DNA of 6,789 nt. Origin: Nitrospiraceae bacterium (GTDB taxonomy: Bacteria; Nitrospirota; Nitrospiria; Nitrospirales; UBA8639). The DNA lies in assembly GCA_003523945.1 (NCBI GenBank), contig DOFS01000426.1:17677-24465 (forward strand), written 5' to 3'. The position numbers and the translations under genes were made by a program. Below the pieces are notes generated by a model. That model worked only from the letters and a program-made list of their open reading frames with translations. It was not told the origin of the DNA and did not search any database. Below, one piece after another: positions 1-6,789 of this stretch. The first letter of the stretch is position 1, and each line of letters begins with the position of its first letter.

Positions 1-200
1 TGCCCGATATGAATATGCCCATTCGCATAGGGAGGGCCATCATGAAGGATGTAACGAGGGCAGCCATCTCTGGCCTCCTGAATGCGATCGTACACCCGCT
101 CCTGGTCCCACCACGCTAATCGCTCCGGTTCTTTTTGGGGAAGGTTGGCCTTCATCGGAAACTCAGTCCGAGGAAGATTCAATGTCGCTTTGTAGTCCAT
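1..200 (-). CDS. ileS: Isoleucyl-tRNA synthetase, N-terminal fragment (3' end beyond the window)
   Basis: This cytoplasmic class I aminoacyl-tRNA synthetase charges tRNA-Ile with isoleucine. Only 66 codons plus two bases are visible, against roughly 900-1000 residues for the family. The translation opens [20 protein letters not shown], the typical IleS start. It goes on to [14 protein letters not shown] (residues 53-66), which holds the first three residues of the ATP-binding HIGH motif; the two remaining bases (CA) fit the final His. The ATG at 198-200 is chosen because it aligns with the family start and because an in-frame TAG lies close upstream with no other ATG between. No strong Shine-Dalgarno is seen; the upstream TTGAGAAA is weak. 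nadA lies upstream on the same strand, 176 bases away, and a separate promoter sits between them. The identification is firm; nothing can be said about the editing domain or the rest of the protein. Confidence 0.95.
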   Translation of the reverse strand, partial: MDYKATLNLPRTEFPMKANLPQKEPERLAWWDQERVYDRIQEARDGCPRYILHDGPPYANGHIHIG

Positions 201-236
201 GGGGAATTTCTCAAGGATAATGGGACACTCAGAGCC

Positions 237-265
237 ATTCTAGCCATGCCCTGTAAACCCGTCAA
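237..265 (-). promoter_or_regulatory. Predicted sigma70-type promoter of ileS
   Basis: Read on the minus strand, TTGACG (260-265) is separated by exactly 17 bases from TAGAAT (237-242). Each hexamer matches the consensus at five of six positions. Transcription would start near 230, leaving a leader of about 30 bases before the ileS ATG. The leader is too short for a T-box, and no T-box sequence (AGGGTGG-like) is visible anywhere in the gap. Confidence 0.6.
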
Positions 266-296
266 ACAACGCCCCTCAGTCACATAGCAACAACAA

Positions 297-322
297 CCCA
301 TCAGATGGGAGAGGACCCCCAT
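297..322 (-). terminator. Overlapping alternative hairpins downstream of nadA, possible weak terminator
   Basis: On the minus strand, ATGGGGG (322-316) can pair with CTCCCAT (311-305) to give a 7-bp stem, including one G-T pair, with a TCCT loop. The CCCAT arm (309-305) can instead pair with the next ATGGG (301-297) around a three-base loop. The second stem is followed by TTGTTGTT, which is not a proper T-tract. The position, after the nadA stop and before the ileS promoter, suits a terminator. The weak tail keeps confidence low. Confidence 0.3.
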
Positions 323-376
323 ATTGATTTTAAAGTGCCACAAATCAGGTAAGGGGAAATTACAAAAGGAGGGCAA

Positions 377-1480
377 TCAGCTCAGATCCATCATGCGGTC
401 CAGAGCCAACCTGGCAAACACTTTCTCCTCATCGGGAACTTGGATGTGATTGACCACATGGCCCTGCATGAGATTTTCCAAGGCCCAACATAAATGAGCA
501 CCATCAATCCGGTACATCGTCGAACACCGGCACACCATAGGAGAGAGAAAATAGACTTGCTTATCGGCCTGATCATGTTTCAACCGATTCACCAAATTCA
601 GCTCGGTTCCCACCGCCCAAATTGTTCCTGGATCGGCTTGAGTCACGGTCCGAATAATAAATTCCGTCGATCCCACCAGGTCGGCCTGATTGACCACATC
701 CTCATGACATTCAGGATGCACAATAACCCGAACATTAGGATGCTGTTTTCGGAAATAGGCCACGTGGGCCGGTTGAAACATCTGGTGCACACTACAATGA
801 CCTTTCCAGAGAATCAGTCGAGCCTTGTGTATTGATTCCTTGGTATGTCCCCCATTGGGCTGAAAGGGATCCCATACGATCATTTCCTCAGGGGGAAACC
901 CCATTGCATTGGCGGTATTCCGCCCTAAATGCTCATCCGGAAAGAATAGAATTTTCTCTCGCCTCTCCCAAGCCCAGTTCATAATGGCTTTCGCGTTGGA
1001 GGAGGTACAGGTCACACCCCCATGTTCGCCGCAAAAGGCTTTAAGGGCAGCGGCGGAATTCACGTAGACGATTGGGGTCACGGTTTCTTCCACCGGTAAT
1101 ACCCGTGCGAGCCGATCCCAGCAATCATCCACCTGTTCCATAGATGCCATATCTGCCATAGAGCAACCTGCAGCCATGTCAGGCAAGATGACGGTTTGAT
1201 TGGAACGACTCAGAATATCGGCTGTTTCAGCCATAAAATGCACCCCACAAAACACCACATGGGGATATTCAGGGTGCTCGGCCGCATACTTGGCTAAAAG
1301 AAGAGAATCGCCTCGAAAATCGGCATGAACAATCACATCGTCCCGCTGATAATTGTGCCCAAGCAGGAGAACATTCCTGCCAAGTCTCCGCTTGGCCTCT
1401 GCAATTCGCTCGAACAATTCGGCCTCTGGGAGAGATTGGTAGTCCGCAATAGGCAGCTCTATAATGGTCGATAAGGTCAC
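377..1480 (-). CDS. nadA: Quinolinate synthase NadA
   Basis: NadA condenses iminoaspartate with dihydroxyacetone phosphate to quinolinate, the first dedicated precursor of NAD, in the cytoplasm. The product is 367 residues, close to the Bacillus-type form and longer than the E. coli type. Recognisable segments are LLGHNYQRDDV (about 39-49), FCGVHFMAETADIL (77-90), GCSMADMAS (105-113), TCTSSNAKA (157-165), FFPDEHLGRN (179-188), HPECHED (255-261), GTELNLV (291-297) and MVCRCSTMYRID (315-326). The probable [4Fe-4S] ligands are Cys106, Cys229 and Cys317 or Cys319, assigned from remembered spacing in the B. subtilis enzyme. The start is GTG (1478-1480), supported by a good AAGGAA ribosome binding site and by family length. 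The gene is divergent from thiC, and ileS follows it on the same strand. No nadB or nadC is in the window. The protein looks intact and the assignment is firm. Confidence 0.96.
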   Translation of the reverse strand: MTLSTIIELPIADYQSLPEAELFERIAEAKRRLGRNVLLLGHNYQRDDVIVHADFRGDSLLLAKYAAEHPEYPHVVFCGVHFMAETADILSRSNQTVILPDMAAGCSMADMASMEQVDDCWDRLARVLPVEETVTPIVYVNSAAALKAFCGEHGGVTCTSSNAKAIMNWAWERREKILFFPDEHLGRNTANAMGFPPEEMIVWDPFQPNGGHTKESIHKARLILWKGHCSVHQMFQPAHVAYFRKQHPNVRVIVHPECHEDVVNQADLVGSTEFIIRTVTQADPGTIWAVGTELNLVNRLKHDQADKQVYFLSPMVCRCSTMYRIDGAHLCWALENLMQGHVVNHIQVPDEEKVFARLALDRMMDLS

Positions 1481-1486
1481 GCCAAA

Positions 1487-1492
1487 TTCCTT
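1487..1492 (-). promoter_or_regulatory. Ribosome binding site fixing the GTG start of nadA
   Basis: The minus strand reads AAGGAA followed by six bases and then GTG (1480-1478). The spacing is normal and the match to the anti-Shine-Dalgarno is good, which supports the non-ATG start. A stop codon (TAA, 1498-1496) of an unlikely upstream reading frame lies just before it. Confidence 0.7.
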
Positions 1493-1534
1493 ACGTTAAT
1501 GAGTATATTCCTTCAAATCATTCCTTGGTTGCTC

Positions 1535-1610
1535 ATTATCATCATTCAGATAATGCCTAACCAAACTGGAAACCAGTCGTTCATTGTAACAAATCATTTC
1601 CTCTTGAAAA
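1535..1610 (-). promoter_or_regulatory. Candidate nadA promoters (two alternatives)
   Basis: On the minus strand, TTTTCA (1610-1605), 16 bases and TACAAT (1588-1583) form one candidate; its -10 matches the consensus at five of six positions. A second candidate closer to the gene is TTGGTT (1564-1559), 18 bases and GATAAT (1540-1535). Either would give a leader of roughly 50-100 bases. The first has the inverted repeat ACTGG-AAA-CCAGT at its expected transcription start. This is consensus matching only, and the two cannot be ranked without transcript data. Confidence 0.4.
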
Positions 1611-1792
1611 AGCCTGAATGCCTGAGAGCAAAATCCCAATTGGACTATTTCCTGTTGAGGTGATCGATTAAATCTCCGCACGCAGCAGCCTTCGAGAAGG
1701 CCTTTCGGTGACCTTTGGGAAATCAACAATGTGCCGCTTTGCTTCTACGAACCTGCACACTGATTTTACACGATGGCGCACCACACGAGAGT

Positions 1793-1822
1793 TTGACAAG
1801 GGAAAAGATCCAGCGGTACGAT
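1793..1822 (+). promoter_or_regulatory. Predicted sigma70-type promoter of the thiC riboswitch transcript
   Basis: A perfect TTGACA (1793-1798) is followed after 18 bases by TACGAT (1817-1822), which keeps the important TA...T of the -10 box. The start would be near 1829, just where the outer P1 helix of the TPP riboswitch begins (1828). The aptamer would therefore sit at the very 5' end of the RNA, and this independent fit strengthens the call. Confidence 0.65.
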
Positions 1823-1827
1823 GATTT

Positions 1828-1913
1828 TTGCTAGGGGTGCGACAAGCTGAGAGTCCCAGAAATGGGGACGACCCTCACGACCTGACCTGGATAATACCAG
1901 CGTAGGGAAGCAG
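1828..1913 (+). ncRNA. TPP riboswitch (THI element) aptamer
   Basis: The conserved THI-box sequences appear in order: AGGGGTGC (1833-1840), GCTGAGA (1846-1852), ACCC (1871-1874), ACCTGACCTGGATAATACC and CAGCGTAGGGAAG (ending 1910). Helices can be traced. P1 is TTGCT (1828-1832) with AGCAG (1909-1913). P2 is GGGT (1835-1838) with ACCC (1871-1874). A very short P3 has loop GACAA. An optional extra stem, P3a, is GTCCC (1853-1857) with GGGAC (1865-1869). P5 is CTGG (1887-1890) with CCAG (1897-1900). Thiamin pyrophosphate binding to this RNA represses thiamin genes in many bacteria. Here it lies directly ahead of thiC and is followed by an intrinsic terminator, so transcription attenuation is the likely mode. 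Confidence 0.96.
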
Positions 1914-1937
1914 GAGACATAAAAAGCACGCACGAGC

Positions 1938-1980
1938 AGCCGCACTCTTTAGCTAGAAAAAGGGGCGGCTTTTGTATTTT
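1938..1980 (+). terminator. Intrinsic terminator, expression platform of the TPP riboswitch
   Basis: AGCCGC (1938-1943) pairs with GCGGCT (1965-1970). After one bulged A (1944), CTCTTT (1945-1950) pairs with AAAGGG (1959-1964), giving about 12 base pairs with an eight-base loop. TTTGTATTTT (1971-1980) follows. It lies between the aptamer and the thiC start, so a full terminator would stop transcription before thiC. The 5' arm can instead pair with 1845-1854 inside the aptamer, which gives a candidate antiterminator. Confidence 0.85.
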
Positions 1981-2010
1981 GGAGTATGCTCCCTGGACCA
2001 ATTTCCCTAA

Positions 2011-3966
<1,956 letters not shown>

Positions 3967-4087
3967 AGCTGAAAAGATCGATGACGAAAGCAGATATTGG
4001 CCAATGAGGGCTTGACACCGAATAGAGACCCCGTCCTGATTAGGTCTATATGTTGGATACAACCGCAAAATTACCTGGAGCTCCCCT

Positions 4088-4888
4088 ATGAATCCTATTA
4101 ACGTCGCTCCTTTACGAGAACGGGACATCACCCGTCACATTGCCCGTGAGTATTACAAAGAATTCGACTCACTGATTGAAAGCGACATCATCATCGTCGG
4201 AGGCGGTCCATCCGGGCTCCTCTGTGCCCGCGATCTCGCGACGAGCGGCTTCCGGACTCTTCTTATCGAACAATCGCTGGCTCTTGGTGGCGGTTTTTGG
4301 TCTGGTGGTTTTCTCATGAATAAAGCCACGATTTGCGAACCAGCGGATCAGATTCTTGAAGAATTAGGCATTCCCTTTAAACCCATTAAGGACTGCCCGG
4401 GAATGACCATGGTCGATCCGCCTCATGTGACCAGCCGGCTCATTTCCGCCGCCTACGAAGCCGGCGTGAAGATTATGAACCTCACTAAAGTGGTCGATCT
4501 CATTCTTCGCCAAGATCATCGAATCGAAGGTGTCGTGGTCAATAATTCCACCGTGGAAATGGCCGGACATGATACCATTCATGTCGATCCCATTGCCCTT
4601 GAAAGTCAAATTGTGGTTGATGCTACCGGCCATGATGCCGTCGTGGTCAATCTCCTCCACAAACGTAATTTATACCAGAAGGTTCCTGGAAACGGGGCCA
4701 TGTGGGTGGCGCGTTCAGAAGCATTAGTGGTAGAGAATACCCGTGAGATTTATCCAAACTGTTTTGTCGCCGGCCTGGCCGTCGCAGCAGTTGATGGCAG
4801 TCCCCGAATGGGGCCGGCGTTTGGGTCGATGCTGCTCTCCGGCCGGTATGCGGCTGAATTGGTTCGACAAAAACTTAAAGGTGAATAA
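4088..4888 (+). CDS. thi4: Thi4-family thiazole synthase, probably sulfide-dependent
   Basis: Thi4 makes ADP-thiazole, the thiazole half of thiamin, from NAD, glycine and a sulfur source with an iron cofactor. The 266-residue product has an N-terminal dinucleotide fold: DIIIVGGGPSG (33-43) and Glu61 closing the second strand. LGGGFWSGGF (66-75), ATGHD (179-183) and the C-terminal RMGPAFGSMLLSG (240-252) are typical of Thi4. Yeast Thi4 has its sacrificial sulfur-donor Cys205 just before Met-Asp-Pro. This protein has His165 before Val-Asp-Pro, as in the archaeal enzymes that use free sulfide catalytically; the mode of action is inferred from that residue. The ATG has GGAG seven bases upstream. 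The gene lies downstream of thiC, suggesting that it supplies the thiazole in place of ThiG/ThiS, neither of which is in the window. Ribose-1,5-bisphosphate isomerases are relatives, but the pairing with thiC and the TPP riboswitch argues for Thi4. Confidence 0.93.
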   Translation: MNPINVAPLRERDITRHIAREYYKEFDSLIESDIIIVGGGPSGLLCARDLATSGFRTLLIEQSLALGGGFWSGGFLMNKATICEPADQILEELGIPFKPIKDCPGMTMVDPPHVTSRLISAAYEAGVKIMNLTKVVDLILRQDHRIEGVVVNNSTVEMAGHDTIHVDPIALESQIVVDATGHDAVVVNLLHKRNLYQKVPGNGAMWVARSEALVVENTREIYPNCFVAGLAVAAVDGSPRMGPAFGSMLLSGRYAAELVRQKLKGE

Positions 4889-4943
4889 CCCCTTCTATTT
4901 CCATATAGAGACACAAAAAGGACTGTTCGCAACTAGATTTCCT

Positions 4944-5459
4944 ATGAATATTCAAGATTTTCTCAACCAGGGTGAGGGCAACGAAGAAGACAAGGTGATT
5001 GCCTGGAATCTTTTTCAGCAAGCCTATGAGCTCCAAATGAAGGGCCAACTGGAAGAAGCGGTGGATCTGTATAAACAATCCATCGACATCTTCCCGACCG
5101 CAGAAGCCCACACGTTCCTGGGGTGGGCCTATAGTTTCATGGGGCAATTGCAGGAGGCCATTGAGGAATGCCACCGTGCCATCCGCCAGGACCCAGAATT
5201 CGGAAACCCCTATAACGATATCGGAGCCTACTTTATTGAACTCAATCAATTGGAAGAGGCCATTCCCTGGCTTGAAAAAGCCATGAAAGCCAAACGATAC
5301 GAAAACCCGTCCTTTCCCCATATGAATCTCGGCCGGGTGTACGAACGACAAGGAGCATGGGACCAAGCCGTCGATTCCTACAAAAAGTCTCTGGCTCTAA
5401 ACCCCGAATACAAGACAGCGAAACAAGCCCTCATGCGTATTCTGACTCTCATGAACTAA
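4944..5459 (+). CDS. TPR protein of unknown function
   Basis: The 171-residue product is almost entirely tetratricopeptide repeats, which usually act as scaffolds for protein-protein contacts. Four can be traced: about 19-52 (GQLEEAVDLYKQSIDIFP), 53-86 (LGWAYSFMGQLQEAIEECHR), 87-122 (LNQLEEAIPWLEKAM) and 123-156 (NLGRVYERQGAWDQAVDSYK). The first 18 residues are acidic and outside the repeats. There is no signal peptide or membrane segment, so the protein is probably cytoplasmic. The frame is open further upstream to 4743, but that part overlaps thi4 in another frame and has no TPR character, so the ATG at 4944 is preferred. Its ribosome binding site is poor; AAGGA lies about 22 bases away, too far. 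A GTG at 4881 that overlaps the thi4 stop is possible but lacks a site too. It is 55 bases after thi4 and 21 before the receiver-like gene, so co-transcription is likely. Its partner cannot be named. Confidence 0.85.
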   Translation: MNIQDFLNQGEGNEEDKVIAWNLFQQAYELQMKGQLEEAVDLYKQSIDIFPTAEAHTFLGWAYSFMGQLQEAIEECHRAIRQDPEFGNPYNDIGAYFIELNQLEEAIPWLEKAMKAKRYENPSFPHMNLGRVYERQGAWDQAVDSYKKSLALNPEYKTAKQALMRILTLMN

Positions 5460-5480
5460 CACGATGTAAAGGCCTTACCT

Positions 5481-5864
5481 ATGCCAGATGCCAAAACCAT
5501 TCTTGTGGCGGTTAGTGATATTTTTTTCTACACTAAAATACGCGATGCCTTTCTACCCCATGGCTACAAACTTGAACGTCTCCGTACCGGAGATGACTGG
5601 CAAACCAGAGCCCTTGCGAGCCAACCGATCGGCATTATTATTAATATGAATGATGATCGTCTCAATGCCCAAGATATTGTGAAGTATTTTCGGGAATTGC
5701 CTCAAACCCAGTCATTGCCTATTCTGGCCTTTGCCAATCATGAAGAGGTTCAAACATGGAAACTGGCGAAAGACCTTGGGATACAGAAAATTGTCTCGCG
5801 CAATGAGTTTTCAGCGAGAACACTCGCCCTGTTCCAGGAAATCACGGCTTCAGCCACATTATGA
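5481..5864 (+). CDS. Degenerate receiver-like (pseudo-receiver) protein
   Basis: The 127-residue product has the length and strand-helix rhythm of a stand-alone response-regulator receiver domain. Strands can be seen at TILVAVSD (6-13), GIIINMN (51-57), LPILAFAN (79-86) and IQKIVSR (101-107). The residues needed for phosphorylation are not in place. The end of strand 3 carries Asn55 where the phospho-accepting Asp is expected, strand 4 ends in Ala rather than Thr/Ser, and the strand 5 Lys position is Ser-Arg. Only one acidic residue (Asp13) remains of the usual N-terminal pair. No output domain follows, so it may work by binding a partner, perhaps the TPR protein before it. The ATG has AAAGG eight bases upstream. 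Its TGA stop overlaps the ygfZ ATG (ATGA), which suggests translational coupling. The fold is inferred from pattern only, and the function is unknown. Confidence 0.7.
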   Translation: MPDAKTILVAVSDIFFYTKIRDAFLPHGYKLERLRTGDDWQTRALASQPIGIIINMNDDRLNAQDIVKYFRELPQTQSLPILAFANHEEVQTWKLAKDLGIQKIVSRNEFSARTLALFQEITASATL

Positions 5865-6789
5865 AAAATCTTTTCCTTCATAACCAGCATGAAACTCTAG
5901 GCGGCACCTTTCAACCTTGTGGCGAGTGGGAAGTCCCCTTTCATTACGGCAATCCTCTCTTAGAGTATGAGGCCATTCATAAGAGAGCCGGCCTCGCCGA
6001 CCTATCTTTACGCGGAAAAACTTTGGTCACGGGTGATGACCGAGTCTCCTGGCTCCAAAGCATCATCAGCAATGATATCCTCCCTCTTATGCCGGGGCAG
6101 GGGCGGTACTCGGCCTTTATGAATCATAAAGGAAAAATGCTCTCCTATTTTCGAGTGTTTCTGCAACCCGAGACCCTGATCATCGAGGATGTCGGGGAGG
6201 TTGGTGACCTGACCTTTCAAGCCCTTCGAAAATTTCTGCTCTATGGGACAAAGGCCAAACTCCACAATGGTCTGGAGAGTTGGGGGCTTCTTCTGGTTAC
6301 CGGGCCGAATGGTCCAGTTATTCTCAAAGAAGCCCTCGGTGTAGAAGTGAATTCTCTTCAGGTTTTGGATACCATCGCGTTTACATTTGGTGACACGCAA
6401 GGCTTTATCGCTCGAACGGAAGAAACGGGTGGGCAGGACTTTGAATTATTTGTTCCGGTCGAAGGCCTGCCTGCTCTCTGGTCTCATCTCTTAAAGATGG
6501 GAAGTGAGGCTGGCCTTCAACCAGTCGGAAGGGAGGCCCTCGAGACGTGCAGGATTGAAGGGGGATTAGCTCGACTTGGCCCAGACTTGAATGACAAAAT
6601 CGTTCCGCCGGAAGCGAATCTGGAGGGAATCGCCTTTAGCTTATCGAAGGGATGCTATCCCGGACAGGAAGTCGTCGCCAGAATGGATACGTATGGATCG
6701 GTCAAACGGCGATTAGTCGGATTAGTTCTTGAAGTAGACCCCCCCCAACTACCGGAGGCTGGGGCGAAACTTTTTAGTGGAACGCGGGA
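5861..6789 (+). CDS. ygfZ: YgfZ/GcvT-fold protein, Fe-S cluster maintenance (3' end beyond the window)
   Basis: YgfZ proteins (COG0354; mitochondrial relatives are called IBA57) bind folate and help keep certain [4Fe-4S] enzymes, such as the radical-SAM protein MiaB, active. The translation runs 309 residues to the window edge; the family is about 300-360, so little is missing. The hallmark KGCYPGQE is at 263-270 with Cys265, followed by VVARMDTYGSVKRRLVG, which separates it from true GcvT. The N-terminus is GcvT-like (GEWEVPFHYGNPLLEYEAI, with AGLADLS following), and ALETCRIEGGLARLG lies near 230-245. The ATG overlaps the preceding stop as ATGA. There is no strong ribosome binding site, so translation probably depends on the upstream gene. 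Being downstream of thiC and near nadA, both [4Fe-4S] enzymes, suggests a supporting role; that link is inference. Confidence 0.9.
   Translation, partial: MKNLFLHNQHETLGGTFQPCGEWEVPFHYGNPLLEYEAIHKRAGLADLSLRGKTLVTGDDRVSWLQSIISNDILPLMPGQGRYSAFMNHKGKMLSYFRVFLQPETLIIEDVGEVGDLTFQALRKFLLYGTKAKLHNGLESWGLLLVTGPNGPVILKEALGVEVNSLQVLDTIAFTFGDTQGFIARTEETGGQDFELFVPVEGLPALWSHLLKMGSEAGLQPVGREALETCRIEGGLARLGPDLNDKIVPPEANLEGIAFSLSKGCYPGQEVVARMDTYGSVKRRLVGLVLEVDPPQLPEAGAKLFSGTR

Larger units (their letters stand above)
1481..1792. other. Divergent nadA-thiC intergenic region, nadA side; no credible gene
   Basis: No protein gene is convincing here. The longest frame (1496-1729, minus) needs a TTG start and has no recognisable content. 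What can be seen are two candidate nadA promoters, described separately, and two inverted repeats. ACTGG-AAA-CCAGT (1565-1577) lies at the expected start of the upstream nadA promoter. GCCTTC-GA-GAAGGC (1688-1701) overlaps a second palindrome, AAGGCCTT (1697-1704). Neither is followed by a T-tract on either strand, so they look more like protein-binding sites than terminators. I do not recognise them as sites of a known NAD regulator. Confidence 0.5.

Noticed and set aside
179..376. 65-codon minus-strand frame between nadA and ileS
   Set aside because: It overlaps the true ileS start in a different frame, is rich in Cys and Leu without a pattern, and covers the ileS promoter. It is probably chance.
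201..376. T-box riboswitch ahead of ileS
   Set aside because: There is no T-box consensus and no specifier stem, and the predicted promoter leaves a leader of only about 30 bases.
1496..1729. 77-codon minus-strand reading frame upstream of nadA
   Set aside because: It needs a TTG start without a good ribosome binding site, has no recognisable content, and spans the predicted nadA promoters. An internal ATG has AGAGGA only one base away, which is too close. It was left as leader or intergenic sequence.
1981..1992. Small hairpin GGAG-TATG-CTCC just after the riboswitch terminator
   Set aside because: A 4-bp stem is too weak to call, and it does not cover the thiC ribosome binding site at 2021-2026.
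4012..4042. Full sigma70 promoter in front of thi4
   Set aside because: TTGACA is perfect, but the best hexamers at 16-19 bases (such as TGATTA or CTGATT) match the -10 consensus poorly. It is kept only as a lead in the findings.
4743..4943. N-terminal extension of the TPR protein to an ATG at 4743
   Set aside because: The extension lies inside thi4 in another frame and reads as low-complexity shadow translation with no TPR features. The ATG at 4944 gives a clean TPR protein.
6008..6400. 130-codon minus-strand frame opposite ygfZ
   Set aside because: It is a shadow of the ygfZ coding frame, with no recognisable protein content and no ribosome binding site supporting it.

Overview
The window is a compact stretch of bacterial chromosome of moderate base composition, roughly half G+C by eye. 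It carries housekeeping and cofactor-biosynthesis genes and shows no sign of mobile DNA, CRISPR, tRNA or rRNA. The gene set is a long-form ThiC, a Thi4-type thiazole synthase in place of ThiG, a Bacillus-like NadA, a TPR protein and a YgfZ protein. This would fit Nitrospirota, perhaps a Nitrospira-like organism. That placement is inference from remembered gene content; nothing in the sequence proves it.

Left part (1-1480, minus strand): nadA (quinolinate synthase, NAD biosynthesis) is followed by the first 66 codons of ileS (isoleucyl-tRNA synthetase), which runs off the left edge. ileS has its own good sigma70-type promoter (TTGACG-N17-TAGAAT). The gap between the two genes holds two mutually exclusive hairpins, possibly a weak terminator.

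Middle (1481-2031, 551 bases without a credible gene): this is the divergent control region between nadA and thiC. The nadA side has candidate promoters and two inverted repeats. The thiC side has a promoter (TTGACA-N18-TACGAT) whose expected start falls at the first base of a TPP riboswitch. The riboswitch is followed by an intrinsic terminator. A 10-bp antiterminator can be drawn that uses the conserved CTGAGA of the aptamer itself, which gives a simple account of thiamin-dependent attenuation.

Right part (2032-6789, plus strand): thiC (pyrimidine half of thiamin), thi4 (thiazole half), a 171-residue TPR protein, a 127-residue degenerate receiver-like protein, and ygfZ (folate-dependent Fe-S cluster maintenance). 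ygfZ starts inside the stop of the receiver gene (ATGA) and runs off the right edge. No terminator is visible between these genes, so one TPP-controlled transcript is plausible.

How they fit together: ThiC supplies HMP-P. Thi4 builds the thiazole from NAD, glycine and sulfide, so it draws on the NAD pool that the divergent nadA feeds. ThiC and NadA are [4Fe-4S] enzymes, and YgfZ-family proteins support Fe-S enzymes. The Thi4 here has His165 where yeast Thi4 has its sulfur-donating Cys, so it is probably a true catalyst that uses free sulfide. The least explained part is the TPR plus pseudo-receiver pair between thi4 and ygfZ.
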